DNA of 64,000 nt from Agrococcus carbonis. GTDB taxonomy: Bacteria; Actinomycetota; Actinomycetes; Actinomycetales; Microbacteriaceae. Made by a program: the position numbers and the translations under genes. Position 1 is the first letter of the stretch, and each line of letters starts with the position of its first letter. Location of the stretch: the NCBI RefSeq assembly GCF_900104705.1, contig NZ_LT629734.1, forward strand, positions 2,046,001-2,110,000. Reading direction: 5' to 3'. Positions 8,937 to 17,132 of the stretch are shown one piece after another. The notes under the pieces are model-generated. The model searched no databases, had not been told where the DNA came from, and saw nothing but the letters and a program-made list of their open reading frames with translations.

Positions 8937-9722
8937 ATGCAACGCCCCCTCGCCCGCCAGACGGGATCGATGCGCCTGCGGATCGCCCGCGATGCGGCCG
9001 AGCACGCGAGGCTCGCGGCGGATGCGGTGGTGTCGGCGCTGCCCGCCGGTCGCGCGCCCGTGCTGGGCGTCGCGACCGGATCTTCGCCGAACGGCGTCTA
9101 CGCCGAGCTCGCGCGCCGCGTCGCCGCGGGCGAGGTCGACCTGCGCGAGGCGACGGCATTCGCGCTCGACGAGTACGTCGGGCTGCCGGTCGGCCACCCG
9201 CAGCGCTACCGCACCGTCGTGCACGAGCTCGTCACGGTGCCGCTCGGGCTCGATCCGGCGCGCGTGCACGTGCCCGACGGCGGCGCGCCCGACCTCGCGG
9301 CCGAGGCCGCCGCGTTCGAGCGGCGCATCCGCGACGCGGGCGGCATCGACGTGCAGCTGCTCGGCATCGGCCGCAACGCCCACATCGGCTTCAACGAGCC
9401 CGGCTCGGCGTTCGCGTCGCGCACGCGCGAGGCGCTGCTCGCCGAGGAGACCATCGCCGACAACGCGCGCTTCTTCGCGGGCGCCGACGAGGTGCCGCGC
9501 CGCTGCATCACGCAGGGCATCGCGACGATCCTCGAGGCCCGGCGCATCGTGCTCGTGGCGCAGGGGCTGCGCAAGGCGGATGCGGTGCGGCACGCCGTCG
9601 AGGATGCTCCGTCGCCCGCGTGGCCCGCGACCGCGCTCCAGGCGCATCCGGACGTCGTGCTCGTGCTCGACGAGGAGGCGGCGAGCCTGCTCGGCGCCGG
9701 GACGCGCGCGGCGGCGGAGTAG
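8937..9722 (+). CDS. nagB: Glucosamine-6-phosphate deaminase
   Basis: 261 residues. Converts glucosamine-6-phosphate to fructose-6-phosphate and ammonia in the cytoplasm. Family marks: GVATGSSPNG sugar-phosphate loop, the FALDEYVG aspartate, and GIGRNAHIGFNEPGS, where the commoner D-G-H is replaced by N-A-H but the active-site His and the NEP motif are kept. A second in-frame ATG at 8970 gives a more typical N-terminus (MRLRIARD); 8937 is preferred because a TACCGT box lies exactly 6 bases upstream, the leaderless spacing seen elsewhere in the window, and neither ATG has a Shine-Dalgarno sequence. Convergent with nagA, the preceding step of the pathway. Confidence 0.93.
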   Translation: MQRPLARQTGSMRLRIARDAAEHARLAADAVVSALPAGRAPVLGVATGSSPNGVYAELARRVAAGEVDLREATAFALDEYVGLPVGHPQRYRTVVHELVTVPLGLDPARVHVPDGGAPDLAAEAAAFERRIRDAGGIDVQLLGIGRNAHIGFNEPGSAFASRTREALLAEETIADNARFFAGADEVPRRCITQGIATILEARRIVLVAQGLRKADAVRHAVEDAPSPAWPATALQAHPDVVLVLDEEAASLLGAGTRAAAE

Positions 9723-9828
9723 CGCGAGACCGCGGCTTCCGGGGCGCGGGCGCGGGATGGCGGCAGCGCCGCGGCGACCTCAGGCGCGAGGACGCGGGGC
9801 CGCGACGGGCTCGTCCGAGGACGGCCGC

Positions 9829-11040
9829 TCAGCGCGACGCGATGCGGTGCCCGTCGCGCCAGACGCCCGTCACCGCGAGGTCGTCGTCGAGCGCGACGAG
9901 GTCGGCGGCGGCACCCGCCCGCAGGCGGCCGAGGTCGGGGCGGTCCACCGCATCCGCCCCCGCCCGCGCCGCGGCGTCGAGCGCGACCGCGAGCGGTGCG
10001 CCCGCTGCGACGAGCACGCGCACCGCGTGGTCGAGCGTGAGGGTCGAGCCGGCGATCGAGCCGCCGCCGGCGAGCCGCGGCAGCCCGGCCTCGACGCGCA
10101 CGTCGAGCCCGCCGATGCGGTAGTCGCCGTCGGGCATGCCCGCCGCCGCCATCGCGTCGCTCACGAGCGCGACGCGGCCCGGCGCCGCCTGCAGCAGCAC
10201 GGCGAGCATCTCGGGCGCGACGTGCTCGCCGTCGGCGATCGCCTCGAGCGTGACGCGCTCGTCGAGCAGCGCGGCCGCGAGCGGCCCGGGGGAGCGGTGG
10301 TGCATCGGCGGCATGCCGTTGCACGCGTGCGTGAGGAGCGTCGCGCCGGCGTCGAACGCCGCGCGCACCGTCGCGGCGTCGGCGCCGGTGTGGCCGACCG
10401 CGACGCGCACGCCCGCGTCGGCGAAGCTGCCGATCGCGTCGAGGGCGCCGGGCAGCTCGGGCGCGATCGTCACCTGCAGCAGCTGCCCGTCGCCGGCTTC
10501 GAGGAGCGCCTCGACCGACGCGGGCGTGGGCGCCTGCAGCGCGGCGGGGTCGTGCGCGCCGCGGTGGCTGTCGGCGAGGAACGGGCCCTCGAGGTGCACG
10601 CCGAGCACGGCCGGGTCGGCGGCTGCGCGCGCCGCGGCGGCGCGCACGCGCGGCAGGAGGTCGGGCAGGGGTGCGGTGACGAGCGAGATCGCCTGCCGCG
10701 TGGTGCCGTGCGCCTCGTGGAGCCCGAGGATCGCGTCCCAGTCGGGCTCGTCGTCGTCGAACGCGCCGCCGAGCCCGCCGTGGCAGTGCAGGTCGACGAA
10801 GCCGGGCGCGAGCGTGCCGTCGACCTCGACGTCGGGTGCCCGCGGCGGCGCGCCCTGGCCGAGCGCGGTGATCACGCCGCCTTCGGCCTGCACCCACGCA
10901 TCCGGCACGATGACGCCCTCGAGGAGGGCGCGGCGCGCGCGCAGCAGCAGGGTCGCGCCCGCCGGGTCGCGCTCGCCGGAGGCAGCGGTGCGCGCAGCGC
11001 GGTCGGTCACATCCGGGGTGGTCTCATCCGGGGTGGTCAC
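9829..11040 (-). CDS. nagA: N-acetylglucosamine-6-phosphate deacetylase
   Basis: 403 residues, amidohydrolase superfamily. Removes acetate from GlcNAc-6-phosphate, supplying NagB with its substrate during amino-sugar or wall recycling. Metal and substrate motifs in order: DLHCHGG, HLEGPF, GHTGA, THACNGM and VSDAM. The N-terminal 25 residues are a Thr/Asp-rich extension that may not be conserved. The GTG start sits 6 bases behind TAGGCT (11047-11052), so the message is probably leaderless. Faces nagB with 106 bases between the stops; no strong terminator hairpin is evident there. Confidence 0.94.
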   Translation of the reverse strand: MTTPDETTPDVTDRAARTAASGERDPAGATLLLRARRALLEGVIVPDAWVQAEGGVITALGQGAPPRAPDVEVDGTLAPGFVDLHCHGGLGGAFDDDEPDWDAILGLHEAHGTTRQAISLVTAPLPDLLPRVRAAAARAAADPAVLGVHLEGPFLADSHRGAHDPAALQAPTPASVEALLEAGDGQLLQVTIAPELPGALDAIGSFADAGVRVAVGHTGADAATVRAAFDAGATLLTHACNGMPPMHHRSPGPLAAALLDERVTLEAIADGEHVAPEMLAVLLQAAPGRVALVSDAMAAAGMPDGDYRIGGLDVRVEAGLPRLAGGGSIAGSTLTLDHAVRVLVAAGAPLAVALDAAARAGADAVDRPDLGRLRAGAAADLVALDDDLAVTGVWRDGHRIASR

Positions 11041-11046
11041 ACCGAG

Positions 11047-11052
11047 AGCCTA
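11047..11052 (-). promoter_or_regulatory. -10 box, leaderless nagA promoter
   Basis: TAGGCT on the minus strand with a 6-base gap to the GTG at 11040. Confidence 0.65.
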
Positions 11053-11094
11053 GGTGCCGGAGGGGCATCACAGGCGGGCATCGCAGACGGCAGC

Positions 11095-11119
11095 GGCACC
11101 GGGCACGGGGCCCGGTGCC
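11095..11119 (-). terminator. Hairpin after the nuclease gene
   Basis: Perfect 10-bp stem GGCACCGGGC with its complement and a 5-base loop, 34 bases past the nuclease stop codon and upstream of the nagA promoter. Confidence 0.7.
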
Positions 11120-11152
11120 GCCTGCGCCGAGGGGCGCGTCAGGCCGTGCGCC

Positions 11153-13651
11153 TCAGCTGGCGTGCGGGCCCTTGCCCGGCTTGCCGTTGCCGAAGCCGCG
11201 GCCCGGGTGCTGGTCGCCGTGCACCGGGTGGTCGTCGCCGAACACCGGGTGGCCGCCGCCGGGCAGGCCCGGCTCCTCCGGCTCGTCGGCCTCGAACGAG
11301 AGGCCGATCACGACGGCGTCGTGGTCGCTCGCGCGGTAGGGGTCGGCGGCGAACAGCGCATCCTGCGCGTCCTGCTTGAACTGCATCGAGTAGTCGATGA
11401 GGCTCACCTCGTCGGCGTTGGCGTGCCATGCGGCGGCGCCCACGACCGACTCGAGCAGCCCCTCGTCGGCGAGGCCGTAGTCGAGGTAGCCGAGCTGGCC
11501 GTCGAAGACGTAGGTGTAGGCCTCCTCGCCCTGGTGGCGCTCGAGCAGGTCGGTGTAGCCGGCCGCCTCGAGCGTCGTGATCGGGTCCTCGTGGTCGTAC
11601 GCGTTCAGGTCGCCGATGATGAGCGAGCCCTCCGAGTCGGCACCGGTCGGGTCGGTCGCGAGCCAGTCGGCGAGCGCGGCCGCCGCGGCGGTGCGCACCG
11701 CGTTGCAGTTGCCCTGCTCGGGGCTGCCGGAGTCGCCCTCGCACGCCGAGCCCTTCGACTTCAGGTGGTTGACGGCGACGGTGAGGATGCGGTCGGTCGC
11801 GAGGTCGCGGAACGACTGCGCGAGCGCCGGCCGGTTCTTCGTGCTGTCGAAGCGCGCATCGACGCTCGAATCGAGCACCGCGTGCGCGCCCTCCGGAGCC
11901 ACGAGCGCCGGCTGGTAGATGAGCGCGGTCGTGATCTCGTCGGTGCCGAGGCGGCCGGTGTCGATGCCGGCCCAGCGCGCGGCGCCGTCGGCGGTCGGTG
12001 CCGCGTCGTTGAGCGCCTGCACGAGCGTGTCGAGCGCGGCGCCGTCGTTGTTCTCGATCTCGAGCAGCCCCACGATCGCCGAGTCGAGCTCGGTGATCGC
12101 TGCGACGATCTTCGCCTGCTGGCGCTCGAGCTCGGCCGCCGTGATCGCGCCACGGCTGCCGAGGGTCGTGAAGTAGTTCAGCACGTTGAACGACGCGACC
12201 TCGAGGTCGGCACCCTCGATCTCCGGCGCCGCCGGGCGGGGGTTCTGCGCGGCGTAGGTGCCGGCGTCGGTCGGCTGCACGGCCCACGTGTCGAAGCGCC
12301 AGTCGAGCACGCCCGTGATGCCGGTGATCGTGTCGCCGCCGCGGAAGCCGTGCTCGAGCGTGAACGTCTCGAGCGTGCCCGGGTGGATCGCCGGGTCGGG
12401 GTTCTGCGACGAGCGGCCGTCGTCGATCGTGATGCGGTTCGCGGCGTTGGCCTCGCGCACCGCAGCGGCCTCGGCCGAGCCGGGCGCGGCGACCGCGGTC
12501 GGCTGCATCTGGCGCTCGGTGCCCACGACGACCTGGCCGTAGCGGCCGTAGTTGAAGTACTCGAGGATCGAGAGCGTCTGCGGGAGCGTGACGAGCATGC
12601 TCTCGGTCGCCTCGTGGTCGGCGATCGGCAGCTCGAGCGCGACGGGCTCGGGCAGCGCGCCCTCGCCGCAGTCGGCGACGGCGGCGTTCGCGATCTGCGT
12701 CATGCCGTAGTGCTCGGTCGCCGTGCCGGTCACCTGCACGAGGTCGCCCTCGGTGACGTCGCGCGCCTGCGGGGCGTAGACGAAGATGCCGTCGCTCGTG
12801 GCGGCGTCGCCGTCGCCCGCGTCCTGGATGGTGAAGCCGCCGAAGCCGCCCACCTGCCAGTCGCCGGTGACGGTGCCGCGCACGGTCACGGTCTGCCCGG
12901 CGAGCGGCGTCGCGTCGCCCGACCCCTGCACGGCGCCGATCGCGGTCGGCTGCGCATCGCACGTCTCGACCGGCGGCTCCTCGACGTCGCCCTCGAACAC
13001 GCGGTTCGCGGCGCCCGGTGTGTTCCACGCCTCGCCCACGGCCGGCGTGCCGGTTCGCACGCCCGCTCCGTTGAACGCGTTCCGCACCCAGTCGCCGGGT
13101 GCGTCGGTGTCGGTGCCCTCGGGCATGCGGCTCGCGCCGCCGACGGTCGCGGAGCTCCCGTCGAAGCCGCGGGCGAGCACCGTGCCGTACCCGAGGTCGC
13201 CGGCATCCGCATCCGTCACGCCTACGGCGTCGACCACGGTGAAGCCGACGCCGTCGTCGATGGTGCCGTCGCGGTCGGCGTCGACGACCTGGCCGTTCGT
13301 CGCCGGGCCCTGCACGAGCAGGATCGAGGCGGAGCCGTTCTGGATGCCGTTCAGCGGGTACTGCAGGAGGCCCCGGCCGCTCGCGTCGAGCGCCGGCGCC
13401 GGGTCGACGCGGATGACGCGGCCCTGGTTGGTGTTGCTGTCGCCCTCGACGATGACGATGCGGTGGTCGCTCAGGTCGGTGCCGGGGGCGCCGAGCAGCT
13501 CGACGTACTCGAGGCCGGTGTCGGTGCTGTCGACGTCGGCCGAGAACTCGTTGATGACGGGATGCTCCGCGGCGACCGCTGGGGTCGCCACGAGCCCTGA
13601 GAGGGCGAGCGCGGCGACCGTTCCGGTGCCGAGCGGGGTGCGTGTGCGCAT
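11153..13651 (-). CDS. Secreted ExeM/NucH-type extracellular endonuclease
   Basis: 832 residues. A Sec signal peptide (MRTRTPLGTG..., cleavage after AVAA) is followed by a lamin-tail-like region (VINEFSADV), an OB-fold region, and an endonuclease/exonuclease/phosphatase domain with FNVLNYF, GLLEIENN, VNHLKSKG, IIGDLNAY and the terminal YRASDHDAVV. The C-terminus is a Gly/His/Pro-rich tail without LPXTG, so the enzyme is probably released. The start at 13651 is chosen because the signal peptide begins there and GGAG lies 8 bases upstream; an in-frame ATG at 13714 lacks both. A PHO box and -10 upstream indicate phosphate-starvation induction, suiting a nuclease that frees phosphate from external DNA. 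Confidence 0.9.
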   Translation of the reverse strand: MRTRTPLGTGTVAALALSGLVATPAVAAEHPVINEFSADVDSTDTGLEYVELLGAPGTDLSDHRIVIVEGDSNTNQGRVIRVDPAPALDASGRGLLQYPLNGIQNGSASILLVQGPATNGQVVDADRDGTIDDGVGFTVVDAVGVTDADAGDLGYGTVLARGFDGSSATVGGASRMPEGTDTDAPGDWVRNAFNGAGVRTGTPAVGEAWNTPGAANRVFEGDVEEPPVETCDAQPTAIGAVQGSGDATPLAGQTVTVRGTVTGDWQVGGFGGFTIQDAGDGDAATSDGIFVYAPQARDVTEGDLVQVTGTATEHYGMTQIANAAVADCGEGALPEPVALELPIADHEATESMLVTLPQTLSILEYFNYGRYGQVVVGTERQMQPTAVAAPGSAEAAAVREANAANRITIDDGRSSQNPDPAIHPGTLETFTLEHGFRGGDTITGITGVLDWRFDTWAVQPTDAGTYAAQNPRPAAPEIEGADLEVASFNVLNYFTTLGSRGAITAAELERQQAKIVAAITELDSAIVGLLEIENNDGAALDTLVQALNDAAPTADGAARWAGIDTGRLGTDEITTALIYQPALVAPEGAHAVLDSSVDARFDSTKNRPALAQSFRDLATDRILTVAVNHLKSKGSACEGDSGSPEQGNCNAVRTAAAAALADWLATDPTGADSEGSLIIGDLNAYDHEDPITTLEAAGYTDLLERHQGEEAYTYVFDGQLGYLDYGLADEGLLESVVGAAAWHANADEVSLIDYSMQFKQDAQDALFAADPYRASDHDAVVIGLSFEADEPEEPGLPGGGHPVFGDDHPVHGDQHPGRGFGNGKPGKGPHAS

Positions 13652-13688
13652 GGTTCCACTCCGTTGAGGTGCAAGGTTGCTGATGCAG

Positions 13689-13694
13689 AACCTA
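13689..13694 (-). promoter_or_regulatory. -10 box of the nuclease gene
   Basis: TAGGTT on the minus strand, 27 bases downstream of the PHO box; predicted leader of about 30 bases carrying the GGAG site. Confidence 0.55.
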
Positions 13695-13721
13695 GCCATC
13701 GCCGCTGACGCCACGCCCGAG

Positions 13722-13743
13722 CGGGAGTGAACAGCAGGTGACG
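13722..13743 (-). promoter_or_regulatory. PHO box upstream of the secreted nuclease
   Basis: Two adjacent 11-base direct repeats read on the minus strand: CGTCACCTGCT then GTTCACTCCCG, sharing TCAC in register. This fits the actinobacterial PhoP/RegX3 pattern GTTCACC-N4. Distance to the -10 is 27 bases, the same as at pstS. Confidence 0.7.
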
Positions 13744-13770
13744 GGTTGCCCGCTCGAGGCGGCCCGCAGG

Positions 13771-13854
13771 GTGGTCACGACGCGCCGCACGCGCCGCGCT
13801 CCGTGGTCACGACACGCCGTCGCGGGGCGGGAGCTCGCGGCGTGTCGTGACCAC
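13771..13854. repeat. Intergenic element with three copies of GTGGTCACGACRCGCCG
   Basis: Copies lie at 13771-13787 (one mismatch) and 13803-13819 on the plus strand and, inverted, at 13838-13854. The last two form a perfect 17-bp inverted repeat around an 18-base GC-rich loop. REP-like structure between the nuclease promoter and the 3' end of purU; it could also end purU transcripts. Confidence 0.75.
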
Positions 13855-13931
13855 CCGGGTGCTCGCAGCGGGCGCGGTGCGGTGCGGTGCAGGGCGGGGC
13901 GGGGCGGCGCGGGGCGGGGGCCGGCGCGACG

Positions 13932-14780
13932 CTAGCGGAAGATGATCGTGCGCTGGCCGTCGAGCAGCACGCGATCCTCGGCGAACCACTGCACCGCGCG
14001 CGAGAGGGTGCGCGACTCGACGTCCTGGCCGATCGCGACGAGCTGCGCGGGCGTCTGCGTGTGCTCGACGCGCTCGACGTTCTGCTCGATGATCGGGCCC
14101 TCGTCGAGGTCGCTCGTGACGAAGTGGGCTGTCGCGCCGATGAGCTTCACGCCGCGCGCGTGCGCCTGGCGATAGGGGTTCGCGCCCTTGAAGCCCGGCA
14201 GGAAGGAGTGGTGGATGTTGATGAGCCGGCCCTCGAGCGCCTCGCAGAGCTCGGGGGAGAGGATCTGCATGTAGCGGGCGAGGACGACGAGCTCGATGCC
14301 CTCGGCCTCGACCACCTCGAGGATCCGGCGCTCGAACGCGGCCTTCGTCGCCGCATCCGTCACCGGGTGGTGCTCGAACGGCACGTCGTAGAAGGCCGCG
14401 AGCGAGCCGAGGTCGGGGTGGTTCGCCATCACGAGCGGGATGTCGACCGAGAGCTGGCCCGCGCGCTGGCGGAACAGCATGTCGTTGAGGCAGTGGGCCG
14501 CCTTCGACGCGAGCACGAGCGTCTTGAGCGGGCGGCCCACGTCGTCGAGCTGCCACTGCATGCCGTACTGCTCGACCACCGGAGCGAGCCGCGCCTCGAA
14601 CGCGGCGCGCTCGGCGTCGGCCTCGACCTGCAGGCGCATGAAGAAGCGGTCGGTGTCGGCCGACGAGAACTGCTGCGACTCGGTGATGTTGCCGCCGCAC
14701 TCGACGATGGCGCCGGTGATCGCGTGCACGATGCCCGGCCGGTCGTCGCAGACGAACGACAGGATCCAGTGGTTGCTCAC
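13932..14780 (-). CDS. purU: Formyltetrahydrofolate deformylase
   Basis: 282 residues, normal length. N-terminal ACT domain (WILSFVCDDRPGIVHAI, about 4-85) and C-terminal formyltransferase-fold hydrolase domain with NIHHSFLPGFKGANPYRQA, GATAHFVTSDLDEGPII and the catalytic Asp. It hydrolyses 10-formyl-THF to formate and THF, balancing one-carbon units. The GTG start at 14780 is 7 bases behind TAGACT, indicating a leaderless message. A head-to-head MFS gene lies 84 bases away. Functionally linked to glyA-folD at 24.5-26.8 kb, which sense the same folate pool through a riboswitch. Confidence 0.95.
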   Translation of the reverse strand: MSNHWILSFVCDDRPGIVHAITGAIVECGGNITESQQFSSADTDRFFMRLQVEADAERAAFEARLAPVVEQYGMQWQLDDVGRPLKTLVLASKAAHCLNDMLFRQRAGQLSVDIPLVMANHPDLGSLAAFYDVPFEHHPVTDAATKAAFERRILEVVEAEGIELVVLARYMQILSPELCEALEGRLINIHHSFLPGFKGANPYRQAHARGVKLIGATAHFVTSDLDEGPIIEQNVERVEHTQTPAQLVAIGQDVESRTLSRAVQWFAEDRVLLDGQRTIIFR

Positions 14781-14787
14781 CCGATCG

Positions 14788-14793
14788 AGTCTA
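14788..14793 (-). promoter_or_regulatory. -10 box, leaderless purU promoter
   Basis: TAGACT on the minus strand, 7-base gap to GTG. Confidence 0.6.
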
Positions 14794-14851
14794 CGTTCGC
14801 GCGGGTGCGGCCGACGCCGCCGCCGCGGGCTCGGGGAGCCCGCCCGCCGCG

Positions 14852-14857
14852 TAGGCT
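14852..14857 (+). promoter_or_regulatory. -10 box, leaderless MFS-gene promoter
   Basis: TAGGCT with a 7-base gap to the GTG at 14865. Confidence 0.6.
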
Positions 14858-14864
14858 CAGCGGC

Positions 14865-16088
14865 GTGGCAGACCAGGCGACGACCGGGCGGGCACGGCCG
14901 TTCCCGATGGGGCCGCTGCTCGTGCTCGCGCTCGCGATCTTCACGAACATCTCGGTCGAGATGCTCCCGATGGGCCTGCTGCTGCCGATGAGCCGGGAGC
15001 TCGGCGTCGGCGAGAGCGCGATCGGCCTGCTCGTGACGATCTTCGCCTTCACCGTCGTCGCCTCCTCGACCACGCTCATCCGCCTCACCCGCCGAGTGCC
15101 GCGCCACCTGCTCGTCATCACGGTGCTCGTGGTGTTCGCGGCGAGCTGCTTCGGCTCGGCGCTCGCGCCCGACTACGGCTGGATGGTCGCCTTCCGCGTG
15201 CTCGGCGGACTCGCGCACGGCGTCTTCTGGACGGTCGTGGGCGCGTACGCCGCCTACCTCGTCGAGCCCGGCCAGCTCGCGCGCGCCGTCGCGATCACCT
15301 CCTCCGGCGGCTCGTTCGCCTACGTGCTCGGGCTGCCGCTCGCGACGCTGCTCGGCCAGCTCATCGGCTGGCGCTGGTCGTTCGCGCTGTTCGGCACGGT
15401 GTGCATCGTCGTCGCGGTCGCGGTGTGGCGGATGCTGCCGCCCGTCGACCACCTGCGCGACCAGGCGACGACGTCGACCGGCTCGATCGCCCTGCCCGAC
15501 CCGGAGCCCGGCAAGAGCGTGCGCGGCGTGGCGCTCGCGATCGTCTCGACGACCCTCGTGATGCTCGGCCACTACGCCCTCTACACGTACATCTCGCCCT
15601 TCCTCGTGCAGCACGCGGGCGTGCCCGAGTCGTGGCTCTCGGGCGCGCTGCTCGGCTACGGCATCGTCGGGATCGCCGCGGTGCTCGCGATCGCGCTCTG
15701 GCTCGGCCGCCGCCCCACCGCCTCGACCCTCGCGATGATGGTCGCCGGCATCGCCGCGATGCTCACGCTCGGCCTCTCGCAGCTCGCGGTGCTCACCGTC
15801 GTGGGCGTCATGGTGTGGGCGTTCGCCCTCGGCGCGCTGCCGGCGCTGCTGCAGACGCGGCAGCTGCAGGCGACGCCCGAGCGGATGCTGCAGGGCGCGA
15901 CCGCCTGGTACACGACCGGCTTCAACGTGGGCATCGGCGGGGGAGCGCTCCTGGGCGCGATCGTCCTCGAGGCGGTCGGCGTCGGCGCGCTCCCGTGGGC
16001 GCTCCTGACCGGCCTCGTCGTCGCGCTCGCGCTCGTGTCGATCGACGCGCGCCTGCACCGGCGCGACCTCGAGCGCGCGCGCCCCTAG
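14865..16088 (+). CDS. MFS transporter (DHA1-like exporter)
   Basis: 407 residues with about 12 hydrophobic segments. The first helix region reads PMGPLLVLALAIFTNISVEMLPMGLLLPM; the loop between helices 2 and 3 has RLTRRVPR. The overall look matches sugar-efflux/AraJ-like or chloramphenicol-type DHA1 drug/metabolite exporters. The substrate cannot be inferred. The frame is open far upstream, but GTG 14865 is taken as start since it directly precedes the first helix and has TAGGCT 7 bases upstream. Its stop is 10 bases from the convergent LysR gene. Confidence 0.85.
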   Translation: MADQATTGRARPFPMGPLLVLALAIFTNISVEMLPMGLLLPMSRELGVGESAIGLLVTIFAFTVVASSTTLIRLTRRVPRHLLVITVLVVFAASCFGSALAPDYGWMVAFRVLGGLAHGVFWTVVGAYAAYLVEPGQLARAVAITSSGGSFAYVLGLPLATLLGQLIGWRWSFALFGTVCIVVAVAVWRMLPPVDHLRDQATTSTGSIALPDPEPGKSVRGVALAIVSTTLVMLGHYALYTYISPFLVQHAGVPESWLSGALLGYGIVGIAAVLAIALWLGRRPTASTLAMMVAGIAAMLTLGLSQLAVLTVVGVMVWAFALGALPALLQTRQLQATPERMLQGATAWYTTGFNVGIGGGALLGAIVLEAVGVGALPWALLTGLVVALALVSIDARLHRRDLERARP

Positions 16089-16098
16089 CCGGGTGCAC

Positions 16099-16992
16099 CT
16101 AGGCGTCGTCGAGCTGCGGCACGGCGTCGCGCAGCGCCTGGCGCACCGCGGCGATCGCCGGCGACCCGCTCGAGGCGGTGCGCCCGGCGGTGAAGATCTC
16201 GCGCCGCGGCTCGCCGGGCAGCGGCAGCGCCTCGAACCCCACCTCGGAGCCGACCCACGTCAGGTCGTTGACGATGCCGACCGCATGCCCCGTCTCGATG
16301 AGCCGCATCTGGGCCTGCAGGTCGGCGGTCGCGAACCGCACGTCGGGCTCGAAGCCCGCGAGGCGGCACTGCTGCTCGGCGAAGTGCCGCGAGGCCGCGC
16401 CGACCGGCTCCATCACCCACGCGCGCGCCGCAGCATCCGCGAGCGTGCGGATGCCGCTGCCGGGCGGCACCGCGAGCCGCAGCGCATCGGTCATGAGCAC
16501 CTCGCGGTCGAGGCCCGGATGCTGCGGCGCCGCGTGCCCCGGGTACTGCTCGGCGACGACGAGGTCGAAGTCGCCCACGTGGGTGTCGTAGAGCGCGGTC
16601 TCCGGCTCGCGCTGCACCATCTCGACCCGCACCTCGGGCGCGGAGCCGGCGAGGATGCGCAGCATCTCGGGCACGAGGGAGAGCGCGGCCGACTGGAAGA
16701 CCGCGATGCGGACAGTGCCGACGGGGCGGCCGAGCGATGCCGCGACGGCGCGCTCGGCGGCCTCGAGCTGCGCGAGGATCCGCTCGGCGTGGGCCGCGAG
16801 CAGCTCGCCCTGCGGCGTGAGCGCGAGCCGCCGCCCCTGCTTGCGGGTGAGGGCAACCCCGACCTCGCGCTCGAGCGCGCTCAGCTGCTGGGAGACCGCG
16901 CTCGGGGCGTACGCGAGGGCCGCCGCGACGGCGGCGATCGTGCCGCGCAGCCGCAGCTCGCGCAGCAGTCGCAGGCGCCGGACGTCGAGCAC
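16099..16992 (-). CDS. LysR-family transcriptional regulator
   Basis: 297 residues. N-terminal winged HTH (DVRRLRLLRELRLRG...APSAVSQQLSALEREVGVALT) and C-terminal LysR effector-binding domain. The start is GTG 16992, since GGAGG lies 5 bases upstream; the more distal TTG at 17004 would overlap that site. It is divergent from putA with 140 bases between them, the usual position for a local activator, so it probably controls proline use. The effector is not shown by the sequence. Confidence 0.88.
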   Translation of the reverse strand: MLDVRRLRLLRELRLRGTIAAVAAALAYAPSAVSQQLSALEREVGVALTRKQGRRLALTPQGELLAAHAERILAQLEAAERAVAASLGRPVGTVRIAVFQSAALSLVPEMLRILAGSAPEVRVEMVQREPETALYDTHVGDFDLVVAEQYPGHAAPQHPGLDREVLMTDALRLAVPPGSGIRTLADAAARAWVMEPVGAASRHFAEQQCRLAGFEPDVRFATADLQAQMRLIETGHAVGIVNDLTWVGSEVGFEALPLPGEPRREIFTAGRTASSGSPAIAAVRQALRDAVPQLDDA

Positions 16993-17132
16993 GCTCGCCT
17001 CCAAGAAGCATCAGCGGATGCGATGGGAATCCATCGCGAACCGTCACTGTACCTGAACGATGCGGGGGTGCAGACTGGCGGCGCACTGCGCGTGTCCGCG
17101 CGCAGGAGGATGACCGCAGGAAGGGCAGACGC

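Noticed and set aside
13771..13854. CRISPR array
   Set aside because: Only three repeat copies, one inverted, with unequal spacing; no cas genes anywhere in the window.
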